Translations under genes and position numbers: made by a program | Notes under the pieces: generated by a model | What the model saw: the letters and a program-made list of their open reading frames with translations, nothing else | Databases searched by the model: none | Told to the model about the DNA's origin: nothing | From: Pelagimonas varians | Lineage (GTDB): Bacteria > Pseudomonadota > Alphaproteobacteria > Rhodobacterales > Rhodobacteraceae | NCBI RefSeq assembly: GCF_003208435.1 | Contig: NZ_QKMF01000002.1 | Coordinates: 124,001 to 188,000 of the forward strand | Direction: 5' to 3' | DNA: 64,000 bases | Shown here: one piece after another, positions 52,393 through 60,922 of the stretch | Layout of the letters: each line of letters starts with the position of its first letter | How positions within the stretch are numbered: the first letter of the stretch is position 1

Positions 52393-53412
52393 TCAGTCTA
52401 AAACCCGCAGTGAACCACGCAGCCGCAAAGAGCTGTCAAGCTGACAGGAAACCCCGGTGCTTACATGCTCGACCATACGGGTCAATTCTTCTGCAGCGCG
52501 GCTTCCCATCTCGCGATGTGGGACATGAACTGTCGTCAGCTGCGGAGACACTATGCGTGCGAGTTCGATGTCGTCAAACCCGGTGATCGAAACATCCTGC
52601 GGGACTTTTAAGCCCATTTCATGGGCGCGTTGCATCGCCCCGACAGCCAGAACGTCATTGCCGCACATGACCACCGTGGGGGTATATGCCCCCTGCATTA
52701 TCGTTTCAAAGGCATTGGCACCATTCTCAATCTCGTAGGTGCTTTCGCAGACAGGCATGTCGTTCGGGTCCAAGCCACGCGCGCGCATCCCTTCCTTGAC
52801 GCCCTGCAGGCGCTCTGAAGCGCGATCATTGCCCGCTATAATCCCGGAAATGAAACCAATTTTCTTGTGCCCCATGTCCAAGACTTTGTCACATAAGGCC
52901 CGCATCGACGCGCGATTGTCGAAGCCGATTGTCGGCAAAGCACTGTCTTGGGCAAAGGCCCACGCAATCAGCGTAGGCACACCGCGCCGTTCAAGGTATT
53001 TATAGATAGAGTGATCGCGCTCGTAGCCGATCAGCAATAGCCCGTCGGCCCCGCGTGCGATCAGCGCTTTGATCTGCTCGGCCTCAACATCCGGGCGGTA
53101 GGCCGTGCTGGACACCAAAAGCGTATAACCGTTGGCGTAAAGCGTTTCTTGAAACGCCTGAAGCCCCCGCGCAAAAATGGCGTTTTCCATGGTCGGAATG
53201 ATAGCCCCGATGGTAAACGTGCGCTTTGCCGCCATGGCCCGCGCCCCGAAGTTCGGCGTGTACCCCAGCATTTCAACGGCTTTCATCACTTTTAAACGCG
53301 ATCTTTCGGACACCTTTTCAGAGGTGTTGAGACAGCGCGATACTGTCGCCGTAGAAACGCCTGCCGCTTTTGCAACATCGTCCAAAGTCGGGATAATATG
53401 AGTGGAAGGCAT
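52393..53412 (-). CDS. LacI-family transcriptional regulator of the DHPS operon
   Basis: 339 residues. The helix-turn-helix and hinge are TLDDVAKAAGVSTATVSRCL and MLGYTPNFGARAMAAKRT; the periplasmic-binding-protein-like core follows (IGAIIPTMENAIFARGLQAF, ADGLLLIGYERDHSIYKYLE, GHKKIGFISGIIAGNDRASE, DVSITGFDDIELARIVSPQL). It is divergent from the DHPS uptake and degradation operon, and two LacI-type operators lie between them. It probably represses the operon until a sulfonate ligand binds. Other roseobacters use other regulator families for hps genes, so the link rests on position and operators. Confidence 0.9.
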   Translation of the reverse strand: MPSTHIIPTLDDVAKAAGVSTATVSRCLNTSEKVSERSRLKVMKAVEMLGYTPNFGARAMAAKRTFTIGAIIPTMENAIFARGLQAFQETLYANGYTLLVSSTAYRPDVEAEQIKALIARGADGLLLIGYERDHSIYKYLERRGVPTLIAWAFAQDSALPTIGFDNRASMRALCDKVLDMGHKKIGFISGIIAGNDRASERLQGVKEGMRARGLDPNDMPVCESTYEIENGANAFETIMQGAYTPTVVMCGNDVLAVGAMQRAHEMGLKVPQDVSITGFDDIELARIVSPQLTTVHVPHREMGSRAAEELTRMVEHVSTGVSCQLDSSLRLRGSLRVLD

Positions 53413-53478
53413 CGGTGAAGCCTGTAGAATTTCGGTTAGCGAATATCTTAGTTCGGAAAATTTAAGAATGCACGTCGA

Positions 53479-53496
53479 AATGTAAGCGCTTGCATT
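53479..53496. promoter_or_regulatory. LacI-family operator 1
   Basis: AATGTAAGCGCTTGCATT, an imperfect palindrome centred on the GCGC typical of LacI/GalR operators. It lies 67 bases upstream of the divergent lacI-type start and 56 bases upstream of the first operon gene. Its centre is 23 bp (about two helical turns) from operator 2. Confidence 0.75.
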
Positions 53497-53502
53497 GTGC
53501 GT

Positions 53503-53518
53503 ATGTAAGCGCTTACAT
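53503..53518. promoter_or_regulatory. LacI-family operator 2
   Basis: ATGTAAGCGCTTACAT is a perfect 16-bp palindrome of the LacI/GalR type (GTAAGCGCTTAC core). Together with operator 1 it fits cooperative binding of one tetramer or two dimers over the divergent promoters. Confidence 0.82.
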
Positions 53519-53551
53519 TTCGGTAGGAATCAACTCTCGGAGGGCTTCATC

Positions 53552-53725
53552 ATGTTTCTTGCTGCCTCGTTGGTCGTGTTCACGATCTATTTTGTAAACG
53601 TCGCGCTGGGCGCATTTTCGAATGCGGCATTCGTTGGCGATATTGGTGAAATGTTGATCCTGTTCACCTCGGCGATCTTGTTCGTCGTTGCGATTCTACA
53701 AAAAGAAACGGCCCGGAAAAAATAA
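53552..53725 (+). CDS. Small two-helix membrane protein (57 aa)
   Basis: 57 residues after GGAGGGCTTCATC. Two hydrophobic helices, FLAASLVVFTIYFVNVALG and MLILFTSAILFVVAILQ, are separated by a short loop with Asp and Glu; the end is basic (KETARKK). It is the first gene of the DHPS operon, 45 bases before the binding-protein gene. No family is recognised; a role with the TRAP transporter is a guess from position. Confidence 0.7.
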   Translation: MFLAASLVVFTIYFVNVALGAFSNAAFVGDIGEMLILFTSAILFVVAILQKETARKK

Positions 53726-53770
53726 CCGGGCAGGGTAATTCGCAGATATATTCTAATGGGAGGAATACAC

Positions 53771-54919
53771 ATGGATAAGGAACGCAAAGAGATTGCTTCG
53801 GCAGGACGCCGGAATTTCTTGAAACTGACAGCCACTGGTGGTTTTACCGCCGCGATGGTTGCGGGGGCTGGCGGTTTTCTTTGGTCTTCAGAGGCAGTCG
53901 CGCAGACTGCAAACGAAGAGCGGGACCGCGAGAAGGCCGCCGATCACATTATGACCATCGCAACAGCCTATGTCATGGGCGCATCGCGCAGCTATCCGAT
54001 CATGCAGTTGGACCTTAAGGAAAACATCCAGAACGCCACAAACGGCAAGGTCTACGTGAAACTGGCACCGGGCGGTCAGCTCGGGGCGGGCGGAGCGCTT
54101 GTCCAAAAAGTTCAAGGCGGCACGATTCAGGCGGCGCAGCATTCGTTGGCAAACTTTGCGCCTTTTGCATCCACAGTTGACCTGATCAACATGCCTTATC
54201 TGTGTGGGTCCAACCAGCGGTTCACCAACCTTGTGAATTCCGATTTCTGGAACAGCGAAGTGCATCCGAAGGTCGAAGCCAATGGCTTCAAAGCGCTTTT
54301 CTACGTCAACATTGACCCACGCGTCGTTGCAGTCCGCAAAGGCGGAGCTGGCGCAGTGCTGAGCCCCGGCGACCTGAATGGCGTCAAATTCCGTGTGCCG
54401 GGTTCCAAAATGCTGCAGCAGTACTACCGTATGGTTGGAGCCAACCCGACGCCTGTTGCGTGGGGGGAAACACCATCCGCGATCAAGCAGGGTGTTGCGG
54501 ATGCGCTCGACCCATCCGTCGGCGCGCTGTATGTCTTCGGGTTCAAGGATATCCTGAGCCATGTGACCTTTACGCAGGCTGTGCCAGACAGTCAGGTCTA
54601 TTCTTGTAACCTCGAATGGTTCAACTCAATGCCCGCCGATGTTCAAGAAGGCATCATGTGGGGCTCCGAGATGACCGCGCACCAGAACCTGTCCAAAGTA
54701 CCTTCGGCACGTTCGTATGCCATGGCCGAGTTGGCCAAAGCAGGCGTTGAATTCCACAGCCTAACCGATGACCAATTGGGTGAATGGAAAGCCGCTGGCG
54801 GATATCAGCTGCCGGAATGGGATGAGTTCAAGGTAGAACTGGCCGGCTCCATGGATGTTTTCGCCAAAATGGAAGAAGCTGCAGGCACCCAAGGCAAGTA
54901 CTTCGTACACGACGCCTAA
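53771..54919 (+). CDS. TRAP substrate-binding protein (DctP family) of the DHPS operon
   Basis: 382 residues. ATG 53771 (AGGAATACAC upstream) gives a twin-arginine leader: GRRNFLKLTATGGFTAAMVA with cleavage near SEAVAQ. The mature part has KENIQNATNGKVYVKLAPGG, LGAGGALVQKVQGGTIQAAQ, DLNGVKFRVPGSKMLQQYYR (family arginine) and VAWGETPSAIKQGVADALDP. Tat export suggests folding or cofactor/metal binding before export. It should capture DHPS or a related sulfonate, given the hpsN gene three genes downstream. A hairpin follows the stop. Confidence 0.9.
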   Translation: MDKERKEIASAGRRNFLKLTATGGFTAAMVAGAGGFLWSSEAVAQTANEERDREKAADHIMTIATAYVMGASRSYPIMQLDLKENIQNATNGKVYVKLAPGGQLGAGGALVQKVQGGTIQAAQHSLANFAPFASTVDLINMPYLCGSNQRFTNLVNSDFWNSEVHPKVEANGFKALFYVNIDPRVVAVRKGGAGAVLSPGDLNGVKFRVPGSKMLQQYYRMVGANPTPVAWGETPSAIKQGVADALDPSVGALYVFGFKDILSHVTFTQAVPDSQVYSCNLEWFNSMPADVQEGIMWGSEMTAHQNLSKVPSARSYAMAELAKAGVEFHSLTDDQLGEWKAAGGYQLPEWDEFKVELAGSMDVFAKMEEAAGTQGKYFVHDA

Positions 54920-54924
54920 TGATC

Positions 54925-54948
54925 GCCGGGCACTTACGGGTGCCCGGC
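54925..54948 (+). other. Intercistronic hairpin after the DHPS binding-protein gene
   Basis: GCCGGGCAC (54925-54933) pairs perfectly with GTGCCCGGC (54940-54948) around a 6-nt loop, 6 bases after the stop. There is no U-run. Likely 3' protection or partial attenuation, as for the two similar hairpins in the window. Confidence 0.7.
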
Positions 54949-55023
54949 TCCCACCACATTCTGTGACCCTCACCGTCGCGTTTCTGCGGAGTGTATAGTC
55001 ATGGCCAACCGATGGGTTTCCTT

Positions 55024-55536
55024 ATGAAGTTTTTGCACCTGTTAGATAAGAACGCAGAGCGATGGCTGCTTTTGACGTTCTATGTGATGTTGGTCGCGAC
55101 CATGGCTGTCGAGGTCCTCAGACGCGAAGTTTTCTCCTACTCGTCGATCTGGGGAGAAGAAATCGTCCGATATTCATTCATCTATTTGGCGTGGATTGGT
55201 GCTGCCGCAGCGGTCAAAGAGCGCGCTCACATCCGCATCGACGTGATCATGCACTACCTCGGGCCGCGCACCAAAGCTCTTTTGTATATTTTTGGCGACA
55301 TTGTCATGTTTCTGGTGGCCATAGTCGCCCTGCAATCTTCGTTCGAGGCGGTTCATGTCTCGGCCAAATTCGGGTCAGTGACCGACGGTTTGCGCATCTC
55401 GAAAGTGTGGTTCCTGATGGCCGTCCCTGCGGGGTTTACCCTGATAATCTGGCGTTTGCTGCAATCGTTTCGTCGTGACTTCCATTCCCTTCGGACCGGC
55501 AAGCCGGTTTACGAAGGCGATACATTGTTTGATTGA
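55024..55536 (+). CDS. TRAP transporter small permease (DctQ family)
   Basis: 170 residues with four helices. VEVLRREVFSYSSIWGEEIV and RYSFIYLAWIGAAAAVKERA, HIRIDVIMHYLGPRTKALLY are family text. ATG 55024 is chosen; a GTG at 54991 and an ATG at 55012 are in frame. A short frame ATG 55001 to TGA 55027 (MANRWVSL) has GGAG 9 bases upstream and its stop overlaps ATG 55024, which may couple translation. Partner of the binding protein and the large permease. Confidence 0.87.
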   Translation: MKFLHLLDKNAERWLLLTFYVMLVATMAVEVLRREVFSYSSIWGEEIVRYSFIYLAWIGAAAAVKERAHIRIDVIMHYLGPRTKALLYIFGDIVMFLVAIVALQSSFEAVHVSAKFGSVTDGLRISKVWFLMAVPAGFTLIIWRLLQSFRRDFHSLRTGKPVYEGDTLFD

Positions 55537-55549
55537 GGAGAGGTGAGAA

Positions 55550-56878
55550 ATGCTCTGGAGTACACTTAATCAAACTGTTGAACTGGGTTGGGATTTTTAC
55601 CTGCCAGTGATCATCTTTGTTGCGCTGATCGCCATGGCTGTTCCTGTGTGGGCTGCCATCGGGGCAACGGCAATTTTGATGTTATATATGTCAGGGGATT
55701 TGCCACTCAGCCTCGTCGGAGAAAGCCTGTTCTCTGGAATTGACGCGTTTGCGCTGACTGCCGTGCCGCTCTTTATTCTGACCGGTGATGTTTTGGTGCG
55801 AACCGGCCTGTCGCGCAAGTTTCTGGATGTGGCCGAGGCCTTGACCTGTTTCACCAAGGGCGGATTTGGCTCTGCGACGGTGCTCGTTTGCGGGATGTTT
55901 GCGGCCATATCGGGGTCTGACGCAGCCGGCGCTGCTGCCGTCGGACGCATGACAATAGCCCGTCTTGTCGAAAGCGGTTACCCGCGCCCCTATGCCTGCG
56001 CCCTCGTTGCAGCAGGTGCCTGCACCGGAATTTTGATCCCGCCATCAATCGCCTACATCATTATCGGTCTGGTCTTGGGTATTTCGGCTTCGACGCTGTT
56101 TCTTGCGGCCCTGATCCCGGGTTTGGCCATTTTGATCGCGATCCTTGTGACCAACCTGATTGTAAACAGGATCTATGCCTACGAAGGTGGCGGCCAGATG
56201 ACTTTGGCGGAATGGCTCAGAAATCTGGGCAAGTCGCTCAAGTCAGGTTGGTACGCCTTTATCGTGCCCGGCATCATCTTTTACGGCATCTTTTCAGGGC
56301 GCTTAACCCCGACAGAAGCTGGTGCAACGGCTGTAGTTGTCACTATCGCAATGGGTTTTATTTTAAAGACACTGACCTTGGCAGATTTCCCTGCCATGCT
56401 GATCAGCTCGGCCAAAGTCAACGGAGTGATATTGCCCATCATCGCCTTTTCGGCACCTTTGGCCGAAGCGTTGGCGATTATGGGCGTCCCTCAGGGGTTT
56501 GTCACGTCCATCACAGGGCTAACAAATGAGCCTTGGATTTTGATCTTGTTGATGATCGGCATCTTGATCGCAGCGGGTTGCGTCATGGAAACCACGCCAA
56601 ACATTGTGATCCTTGCCCCCATCCTAAAGCCGCTCGCGGACAACATCGGTATGAATGAAATTCAGTTCTGCATCATGATGATTACTGCTTTGGGTGTTGG
56701 CTTTATCACTCCGCCCCTTGGGCTCAACTTATTCGTGGTGTCGGGAATAACAGGAGAATCCATTCTCAAGATCGCCGCCCGCGCCGTGCCCTTCGTTTTG
56801 TGCATGTTCGTTGTTGTTCTGATGATCGCCTATATTCCGGCGATTTCGACAACGCTTTTGCCTGATATCTACAAATAG
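55550..56878 (+). CDS. TRAP transporter large permease (DctM family)
   Basis: 442 residues, normal length. FALTAVPLFILTGDVLVRTG, AISGSDAAGAAAVGRMTIAR, GACTGILIPPSIAYIIIGLV, GRLTPTEAGATAVVVTIAMG and ALGVGFITPPLGLNLFVVSG are the expected motifs, and the C-terminal MIAYIPAISTTLLPDIYK is typical. It is the ion-coupled channel of the DHPS-operon TRAP transporter. It is 13 bases after dctQ and 12 before hpsN. Confidence 0.9.
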   Translation: MLWSTLNQTVELGWDFYLPVIIFVALIAMAVPVWAAIGATAILMLYMSGDLPLSLVGESLFSGIDAFALTAVPLFILTGDVLVRTGLSRKFLDVAEALTCFTKGGFGSATVLVCGMFAAISGSDAAGAAAVGRMTIARLVESGYPRPYACALVAAGACTGILIPPSIAYIIIGLVLGISASTLFLAALIPGLAILIAILVTNLIVNRIYAYEGGGQMTLAEWLRNLGKSLKSGWYAFIVPGIIFYGIFSGRLTPTEAGATAVVVTIAMGFILKTLTLADFPAMLISSAKVNGVILPIIAFSAPLAEALAIMGVPQGFVTSITGLTNEPWILILLMIGILIAAGCVMETTPNIVILAPILKPLADNIGMNEIQFCIMMITALGVGFITPPLGLNLFVVSGITGESILKIAARAVPFVLCMFVVVLMIAYIPAISTTLLPDIYK

Positions 56879-56890
56879 GACTGTTGTTCA

Positions 56891-58198
56891 ATGCCACGTG
56901 AATACCTGAAAAAAGCATCCCTGACCGCCAAGTCCGACGCGTCAGAAGTACATGAAACCGTCAAATCCATTTTGGCTGACATCGAAGCTGATGGTGATGC
57001 CAAGGCCAAGGAATATGCGGCGAAATTTGACCGCTACGAGGGAAATGTCCTTCTGACGCCAGAAGAGATCGAGGCCGCCTTCGCGTTGGTTCCTGAAAAG
57101 TTGAAAGCAGACATCCGGTTTGCACATGACAACGTGCGCCGCTTTGCTGAGCTACAAAAGGGCACCACAACGGATGTTGAGATGGAAATCGCTCCGGGTT
57201 TTGTCGCAGGGCAAAAACTGATCCCGGTTGACGCCGCCGGGTGTTATGTGCCGGGCGGGCGCTACAGCCATATCGCCAGTGCGATTATGACGGTGACCAC
57301 GGCCAAGGTTGCGGGATGCGGGCATATTACGGCTTGTTCGCCGCCACGTCCGGGGCAGGGGGTGCCACCCGCGATCGTTTATGCGGCCCATATCTGCGGT
57401 GCCGACAAGATCATGGCGATGGGCGGCGTTCAGGGCGTGGCCTCGATGACTTTTGGCTTGTTCGGATTGCCCAAGGCCAACATTCTGGTCGGCCCCGGCA
57501 ACCAGTTTGTGGCCGAAGCCAAACGGATATTGTTTGGCCGGGTTGGCATCGACATGATCGCCGGGCCAACAGACAGTCTGATCTTGGCGGATAAGAATGC
57601 CGACGCACATATCGTGGCAACAGATTTGGTCAGCCAAGCCGAACACGGGTACAATTCGCCCGTTTGGTTGGTGACAGATGATCGTGATTTGGCCGAAAGG
57701 GTCATGGCGGCAGTACCGGCTCTGATTGAAGACCTGCCAGAATTGAACCGCGACAATGCGTTTGCCGCGTGGCGCGACTACGCAGAGGTGATCGTTTGCG
57801 AAGATCGCGAAGATATGGCGGCTTGTTCCGATGAATACGCGCCCGAACATTTGACCGTGCAGGCCGCTGATCTGGATTGGTGGCTGGATCGTCTGACTTG
57901 CTACGGATCGTTGTTTTTGGGCGAAGAAACCACCGTTTCCTATGGTGACAAGGCCACTGGCACCAACCACGTTTTGCCAACATCTGGCGCTGCCAGTTAC
58001 ACTGGCGGGCTTAGTGTCCACAAATATATGAAAATTGTCACGTGGCAGCGCTCAACCCGTGAGGCATCAAAAGGTGTTGCAGAAGCGACCGCACGGATTT
58101 CAAGGCTAGAGGGTATGGAAGGCCATGCGCGCGCGGCAGATGTCCGGCTTGCCAAATATTTCCCTGATGAAACTTTCGATCTGACTGCTGATGAGTAA
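56891..58198 (+). CDS. hpsN: Sulfopropanediol 3-dehydrogenase (HpsN), histidinol dehydrogenase family
   Basis: 435 residues of the HisD fold, nearly the length of known HpsN (436). PGGRYSHIASAIMTVTTAKV, VGPGNQFVAEAKRILFGRVG, DMIAGPTDSLILADKNAD, DLVSQAEHGYNSPVWLV (metal/catalytic Glu-His) and NHVLPTSGAASYTGGLSVHK (His) are in place. It is not with his genes; it follows a TRAP transporter and precedes an SDR, a zinc alcohol dehydrogenase and ComDE, the arrangement known for DHPS use. It oxidises (R)-DHPS in two NAD-linked steps to (R)-sulfolactate. Replacement of histidinol-specific residues was not checked residue by residue. Confidence 0.9.
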   Translation: MPREYLKKASLTAKSDASEVHETVKSILADIEADGDAKAKEYAAKFDRYEGNVLLTPEEIEAAFALVPEKLKADIRFAHDNVRRFAELQKGTTTDVEMEIAPGFVAGQKLIPVDAAGCYVPGGRYSHIASAIMTVTTAKVAGCGHITACSPPRPGQGVPPAIVYAAHICGADKIMAMGGVQGVASMTFGLFGLPKANILVGPGNQFVAEAKRILFGRVGIDMIAGPTDSLILADKNADAHIVATDLVSQAEHGYNSPVWLVTDDRDLAERVMAAVPALIEDLPELNRDNAFAAWRDYAEVIVCEDREDMAACSDEYAPEHLTVQAADLDWWLDRLTCYGSLFLGEETTVSYGDKATGTNHVLPTSGAASYTGGLSVHKYMKIVTWQRSTREASKGVAEATARISRLEGMEGHARAADVRLAKYFPDETFDLTADE

Positions 58199-58952
58199 CG
58201 CGGTCGCTCTCTTTGATCTAAGCGGCAAGGTCGCATGTATTACCGGTGCCAGTTCAGGGCTTGGTCGCCGGGCGGCCATTGCCCTTGCCGGTGCTGGTGC
58301 GCAGGTCGTCGGGGTGGCCCGTCGGGCCGAAGCGTTGGACAGTCTTTGCGCTGAAATCGGTGAGCAGTCGGCAAGGGTGGTTGCGGATGTCGCGGATCAA
58401 AGCGGCGTTGCGAAATTGGCAAAGGCTGTTTCGGCCCCGTTTGGTGCACCTGACATTGTGATCCACGCGGCAGGTGTGAACACTCGGCAGGCTGCCGACG
58501 ATGTGACACCCGAGGCGTGGAACCAAACGCTGGCGTTGAATTTGTCAGCTCCGTTTTTCCTAAGTCAGGCCTTGGTTCCGGCAATGAAGGCCAAGGGGTG
58601 GGGGCGGATCGTGAACTTTGCAAGCCTGCAAACCACTCGGGCTTTTCCTGGCGGAATTGCTTATGGGGCAACCAAGGCTGGCATAGGTCAATTGACCCGC
58701 GCAATGGCCGAGGCATGGTCTCCGCACGGGATCACCGCCAATGCCATCGGGCCCGGTTTTTTTCCGACGGAATTGACCCAAGCGGTGTTCGATGATCCCG
58801 ATCGGGCGGCGCGCAATGCTGCGCAAACCTGCGCAGGGCGCAATGGTACGCTGGAGGATATCGATGGACCGGTACTGTTCTTGTGTTCGGACGCGTCCAG
58901 TTTTGTCACAGGCCAAGTGTTGATGGTCGACGGGGGGTTTACTGCGAAATGA
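58191..58952 (+). CDS. hpsO: Short-chain dehydrogenase, DHPS 2-dehydrogenase (HpsO)-like
   Basis: 253 residues, classical SDR. CITGASSGLGRRAAIALAGA (cofactor), VADVADQSG, HAAGVNT, and NFASLQTTRAFPGGIAYGAT-K (Ser, Tyr, Lys). GQVLMVDGGF ends it. It overlaps hpsN by 8 bases. In the known DHPS pathway an SDR (HpsO) oxidises the (S)-enantiomer at C2 and a second dehydrogenase reduces the ketone to the (R)-form, so position and family support this role. Family alone would not identify it. Confidence 0.82.
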   Translation: MSNAVALFDLSGKVACITGASSGLGRRAAIALAGAGAQVVGVARRAEALDSLCAEIGEQSARVVADVADQSGVAKLAKAVSAPFGAPDIVIHAAGVNTRQAADDVTPEAWNQTLALNLSAPFFLSQALVPAMKAKGWGRIVNFASLQTTRAFPGGIAYGATKAGIGQLTRAMAEAWSPHGITANAIGPGFFPTELTQAVFDDPDRAARNAAQTCAGRNGTLEDIDGPVLFLCSDASSFVTGQVLMVDGGFTAK

Positions 58953-59929
58953 AGGCACTGGTTTATGACGGCGTTGAACAATTGGGGTTTCGCGATGTTG
59001 CGGACCCTGAGCCACGCAAAGAGGAACAGCTGATCCGTGTCGAAGCCGTCGGCATTTGCGGATCTGATATGCATGCCTATTTGGGGCATGACGACCGCAG
59101 ACCGGCCCCGTTGATTTTGGGGCACGAGGCCGCAGGCACGATTGTCGGCGGGTCCAAAGACGGGGTGCGCGTGACTGTGAACCCATTGGTGACCTGCATG
59201 ATCTGCGACGCCTGTCAGGCGGGCCGTGAAAACCTGTGCGCACAACGCCAGATCATTTCCATGCCGCCGCGCGAAGGGGCGTTTGCGCAATATCTGGCCA
59301 TGCCGGATCGCAATCTTGTTGAGATCCCTGATGGCACCACAACCGACAAAGCATCGCTGGCCGAGCCCTTGGCCGTCAGCTGGCATGCCGTTCGACTGGC
59401 TTTGGAATCGTTGCACATGTCGATGCCCAAATCTGCGCTGGTGATCGGCGGCGGCGCGATTGGTTTGGCGGCGGCCTTGGCCTTGACGGCCAATGGGGTG
59501 ACTGACGTCACGATCGCGGAACCGAACGCAGCCCGCCGGACGTTTTTGGCGCAGGTATGCGGCCAATCCGTCGTCGAGACCGCTGAGGGCAGCTATGGCA
59601 TTGTGATTGATGCGGTTGGCTATGCTGCTACGCGCCGCATAGCCTCGGCCCTTGCGCAACCGGGCGGTGTGATTGCCCATGTCGGGTTGGGCGAAGACCT
59701 AGGCGGACTGGATGTGCGCCGGCTGACGTTGCAGGAAATCACTTTTATCGGCACCTACACCTATACCGCCCAAGATTTCCGGGACACCGCGCAAGCGATT
59801 TTCGACGGCCGTCTCGGGCCGCTGGATTGGCCTGAGAAACGCGCGCTTGGCGATGGCTTTCAAGCTTTTCAGGATTTGCGCGCCGGAGCGGTTTCGGCCC
59901 CGAAAATTATTCTAGACCCTTGGGCCTAA
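58949..59929 (+). CDS. hpsP: Zinc-type alcohol dehydrogenase, HpsP-like
   Basis: 326 residues, medium-chain dehydrogenase. The catalytic zinc site is Cys in GICGSDMHAYLGH with His-Glu in LGHEAAG; the structural zinc cysteines are TCMICDACQAGRENLCAQR; the Rossmann motif is ALVIGGGAIGLAAALAL. The start overlaps the SDR stop (ATGA); a longer frame lies inside the SDR gene. In the DHPS pathway it would interconvert the C2 ketone and (R)-DHPS, so that both enantiomers feed HpsN. Confidence 0.85.
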   Translation: MKALVYDGVEQLGFRDVADPEPRKEEQLIRVEAVGICGSDMHAYLGHDDRRPAPLILGHEAAGTIVGGSKDGVRVTVNPLVTCMICDACQAGRENLCAQRQIISMPPREGAFAQYLAMPDRNLVEIPDGTTTDKASLAEPLAVSWHAVRLALESLHMSMPKSALVIGGGAIGLAAALALTANGVTDVTIAEPNAARRTFLAQVCGQSVVETAEGSYGIVIDAVGYAATRRIASALAQPGGVIAHVGLGEDLGGLDVRRLTLQEITFIGTYTYTAQDFRDTAQAIFDGRLGPLDWPEKRALGDGFQAFQDLRAGAVSAPKIILDPWA

Positions 59930-59956
59930 AGCCCACCACACGACCGGAAAAGACTG

Positions 59957-60367
59957 ATGTATAAAAAAATTCTCGTTCCTATGGCGCTGGATCATGGCGT
60001 ATCTGAGCACACTTTGGAGATCGCAAAGTCATTGTCGGCAGGCACCGGCGAAATCATCGCCTTGCATGTCTATGAGGCACCGCAAGGCTCGGTGATGGCG
60101 TATCTTGGCGAAGAGGCTGTCAAAGAAGGTTTTCAAACCGCCAAGGGCCAGCTTGCTGCTAAAACAGACGGCTTGGACGGTGTGCAAGCAGTCATTGTCA
60201 AAGGCCATACATATCGAACAATCATCGATTATGCGGCTGAAAACGGCATCGATTGTATCGTGATCGGGTCTCATAAGCCGGGGCTGAGTGATTTTCTGCT
60301 TGGGTCCACTGCGGCGCGTGTCGTGCGTCATGCCGCTTGCGCCGTTCATGTGCATCGCAGTTCCTAA
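59957..60367 (+). CDS. Universal stress protein (UspA) family
   Basis: 136 residues, single Usp domain. KKILVPMALDHGVSEHTLEI at the N-terminus, IDYAAENGIDCIVIGSHKPG and FLLGSTAARVVRHAACAVHV at the end give the ATP-binding G-x2-G-x9-G-(S/T) pattern (GSHKPGLSDFLLGSTAARV). It is co-transcribed with the DHPS genes; a Usp gene next to hps or com genes is often seen in roseobacters, its purpose is not established. GGAAAAGACTG precedes the start. Confidence 0.88.
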   Translation: MYKKILVPMALDHGVSEHTLEIAKSLSAGTGEIIALHVYEAPQGSVMAYLGEEAVKEGFQTAKGQLAAKTDGLDGVQAVIVKGHTYRTIIDYAAENGIDCIVIGSHKPGLSDFLLGSTAARVVRHAACAVHVHRSS

Positions 60368-60415
60368 GTCAACACATGCGCCCTTTTAGGGCCTGAACCA
60401 AAAGGCAAAATAAAC

Positions 60416-60922
60416 ATGAGTATCGACAAGAAGATCGTAGATGATCTTGTTGCGAACGACATTTCCTTTGTGACAACAGTGCCGTGCAAACAGCTTGCCG
60501 GTGTCATCGAGGAAGTCGAAGCAAGACCAGAGATTTTCCACATTCCTTCGAACAAAGAAGATGAAGGTATGGGGCTGTGCGCGGGGGCCTTTATGGGCGG
60601 GAAACGCCCGGCTATCATTATGCAAAACACTGCCATTGGCGTGACAATCAATACGCTGGCGACTTTGATCCAGTACTACCGCATGCCTTTGCCAATGTTG
60701 ATTTCATACCGCGGTGAGCTGCGCGAACCTGTGGCCTGTCAGGTTGAAATGGCAGTTCACACCAAAGCGCTGCTTAACCAGATGAACGTTCCGACGTATC
60801 ATTTTCACAAAGAATCTGACGTCGACGAACTTGATGCAATCTTGAAGTACACCTTCATGTGCAACAAACCTGTGGCCATCTTAACCGATGCGAGTTTTTG
60901 GGGAGGCTACGGCGACCAATGA
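60416..60922 (+). CDS. comD: Sulfopyruvate decarboxylase, alpha subunit
   Basis: 168 residues, the pyrimidine-binding half of a thiamine-diphosphate decarboxylase. VPCKQLAGVIEEVEARPEIF, PSNKEDEGMGLCAGAFMGGK (catalytic Glu in NKEDEG) and MQNTAIGVTINTLATLIQYY match ComD. With ComE it decarboxylates 3-sulfopyruvate to sulfoacetaldehyde. In this context it follows oxidation of sulfolactate. Sulfoacetaldehyde acetyltransferase (xsc) is not in the window. Phosphonopyruvate decarboxylase is a related family, less likely beside hpsN. Confidence 0.9.
   Translation: MSIDKKIVDDLVANDISFVTTVPCKQLAGVIEEVEARPEIFHIPSNKEDEGMGLCAGAFMGGKRPAIIMQNTAIGVTINTLATLIQYYRMPLPMLISYRGELREPVACQVEMAVHTKALLNQMNVPTYHFHKESDVDELDAILKYTFMCNKPVAILTDASFWGGYGDQ

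Noticed and set aside
56891-58198. Histidinol dehydrogenase (histidine biosynthesis)
   Set aside because: The fold is HisD, but the neighbours are TRAP, SDR, zinc dehydrogenase and ComDE, with no his genes; HpsN explains the context.
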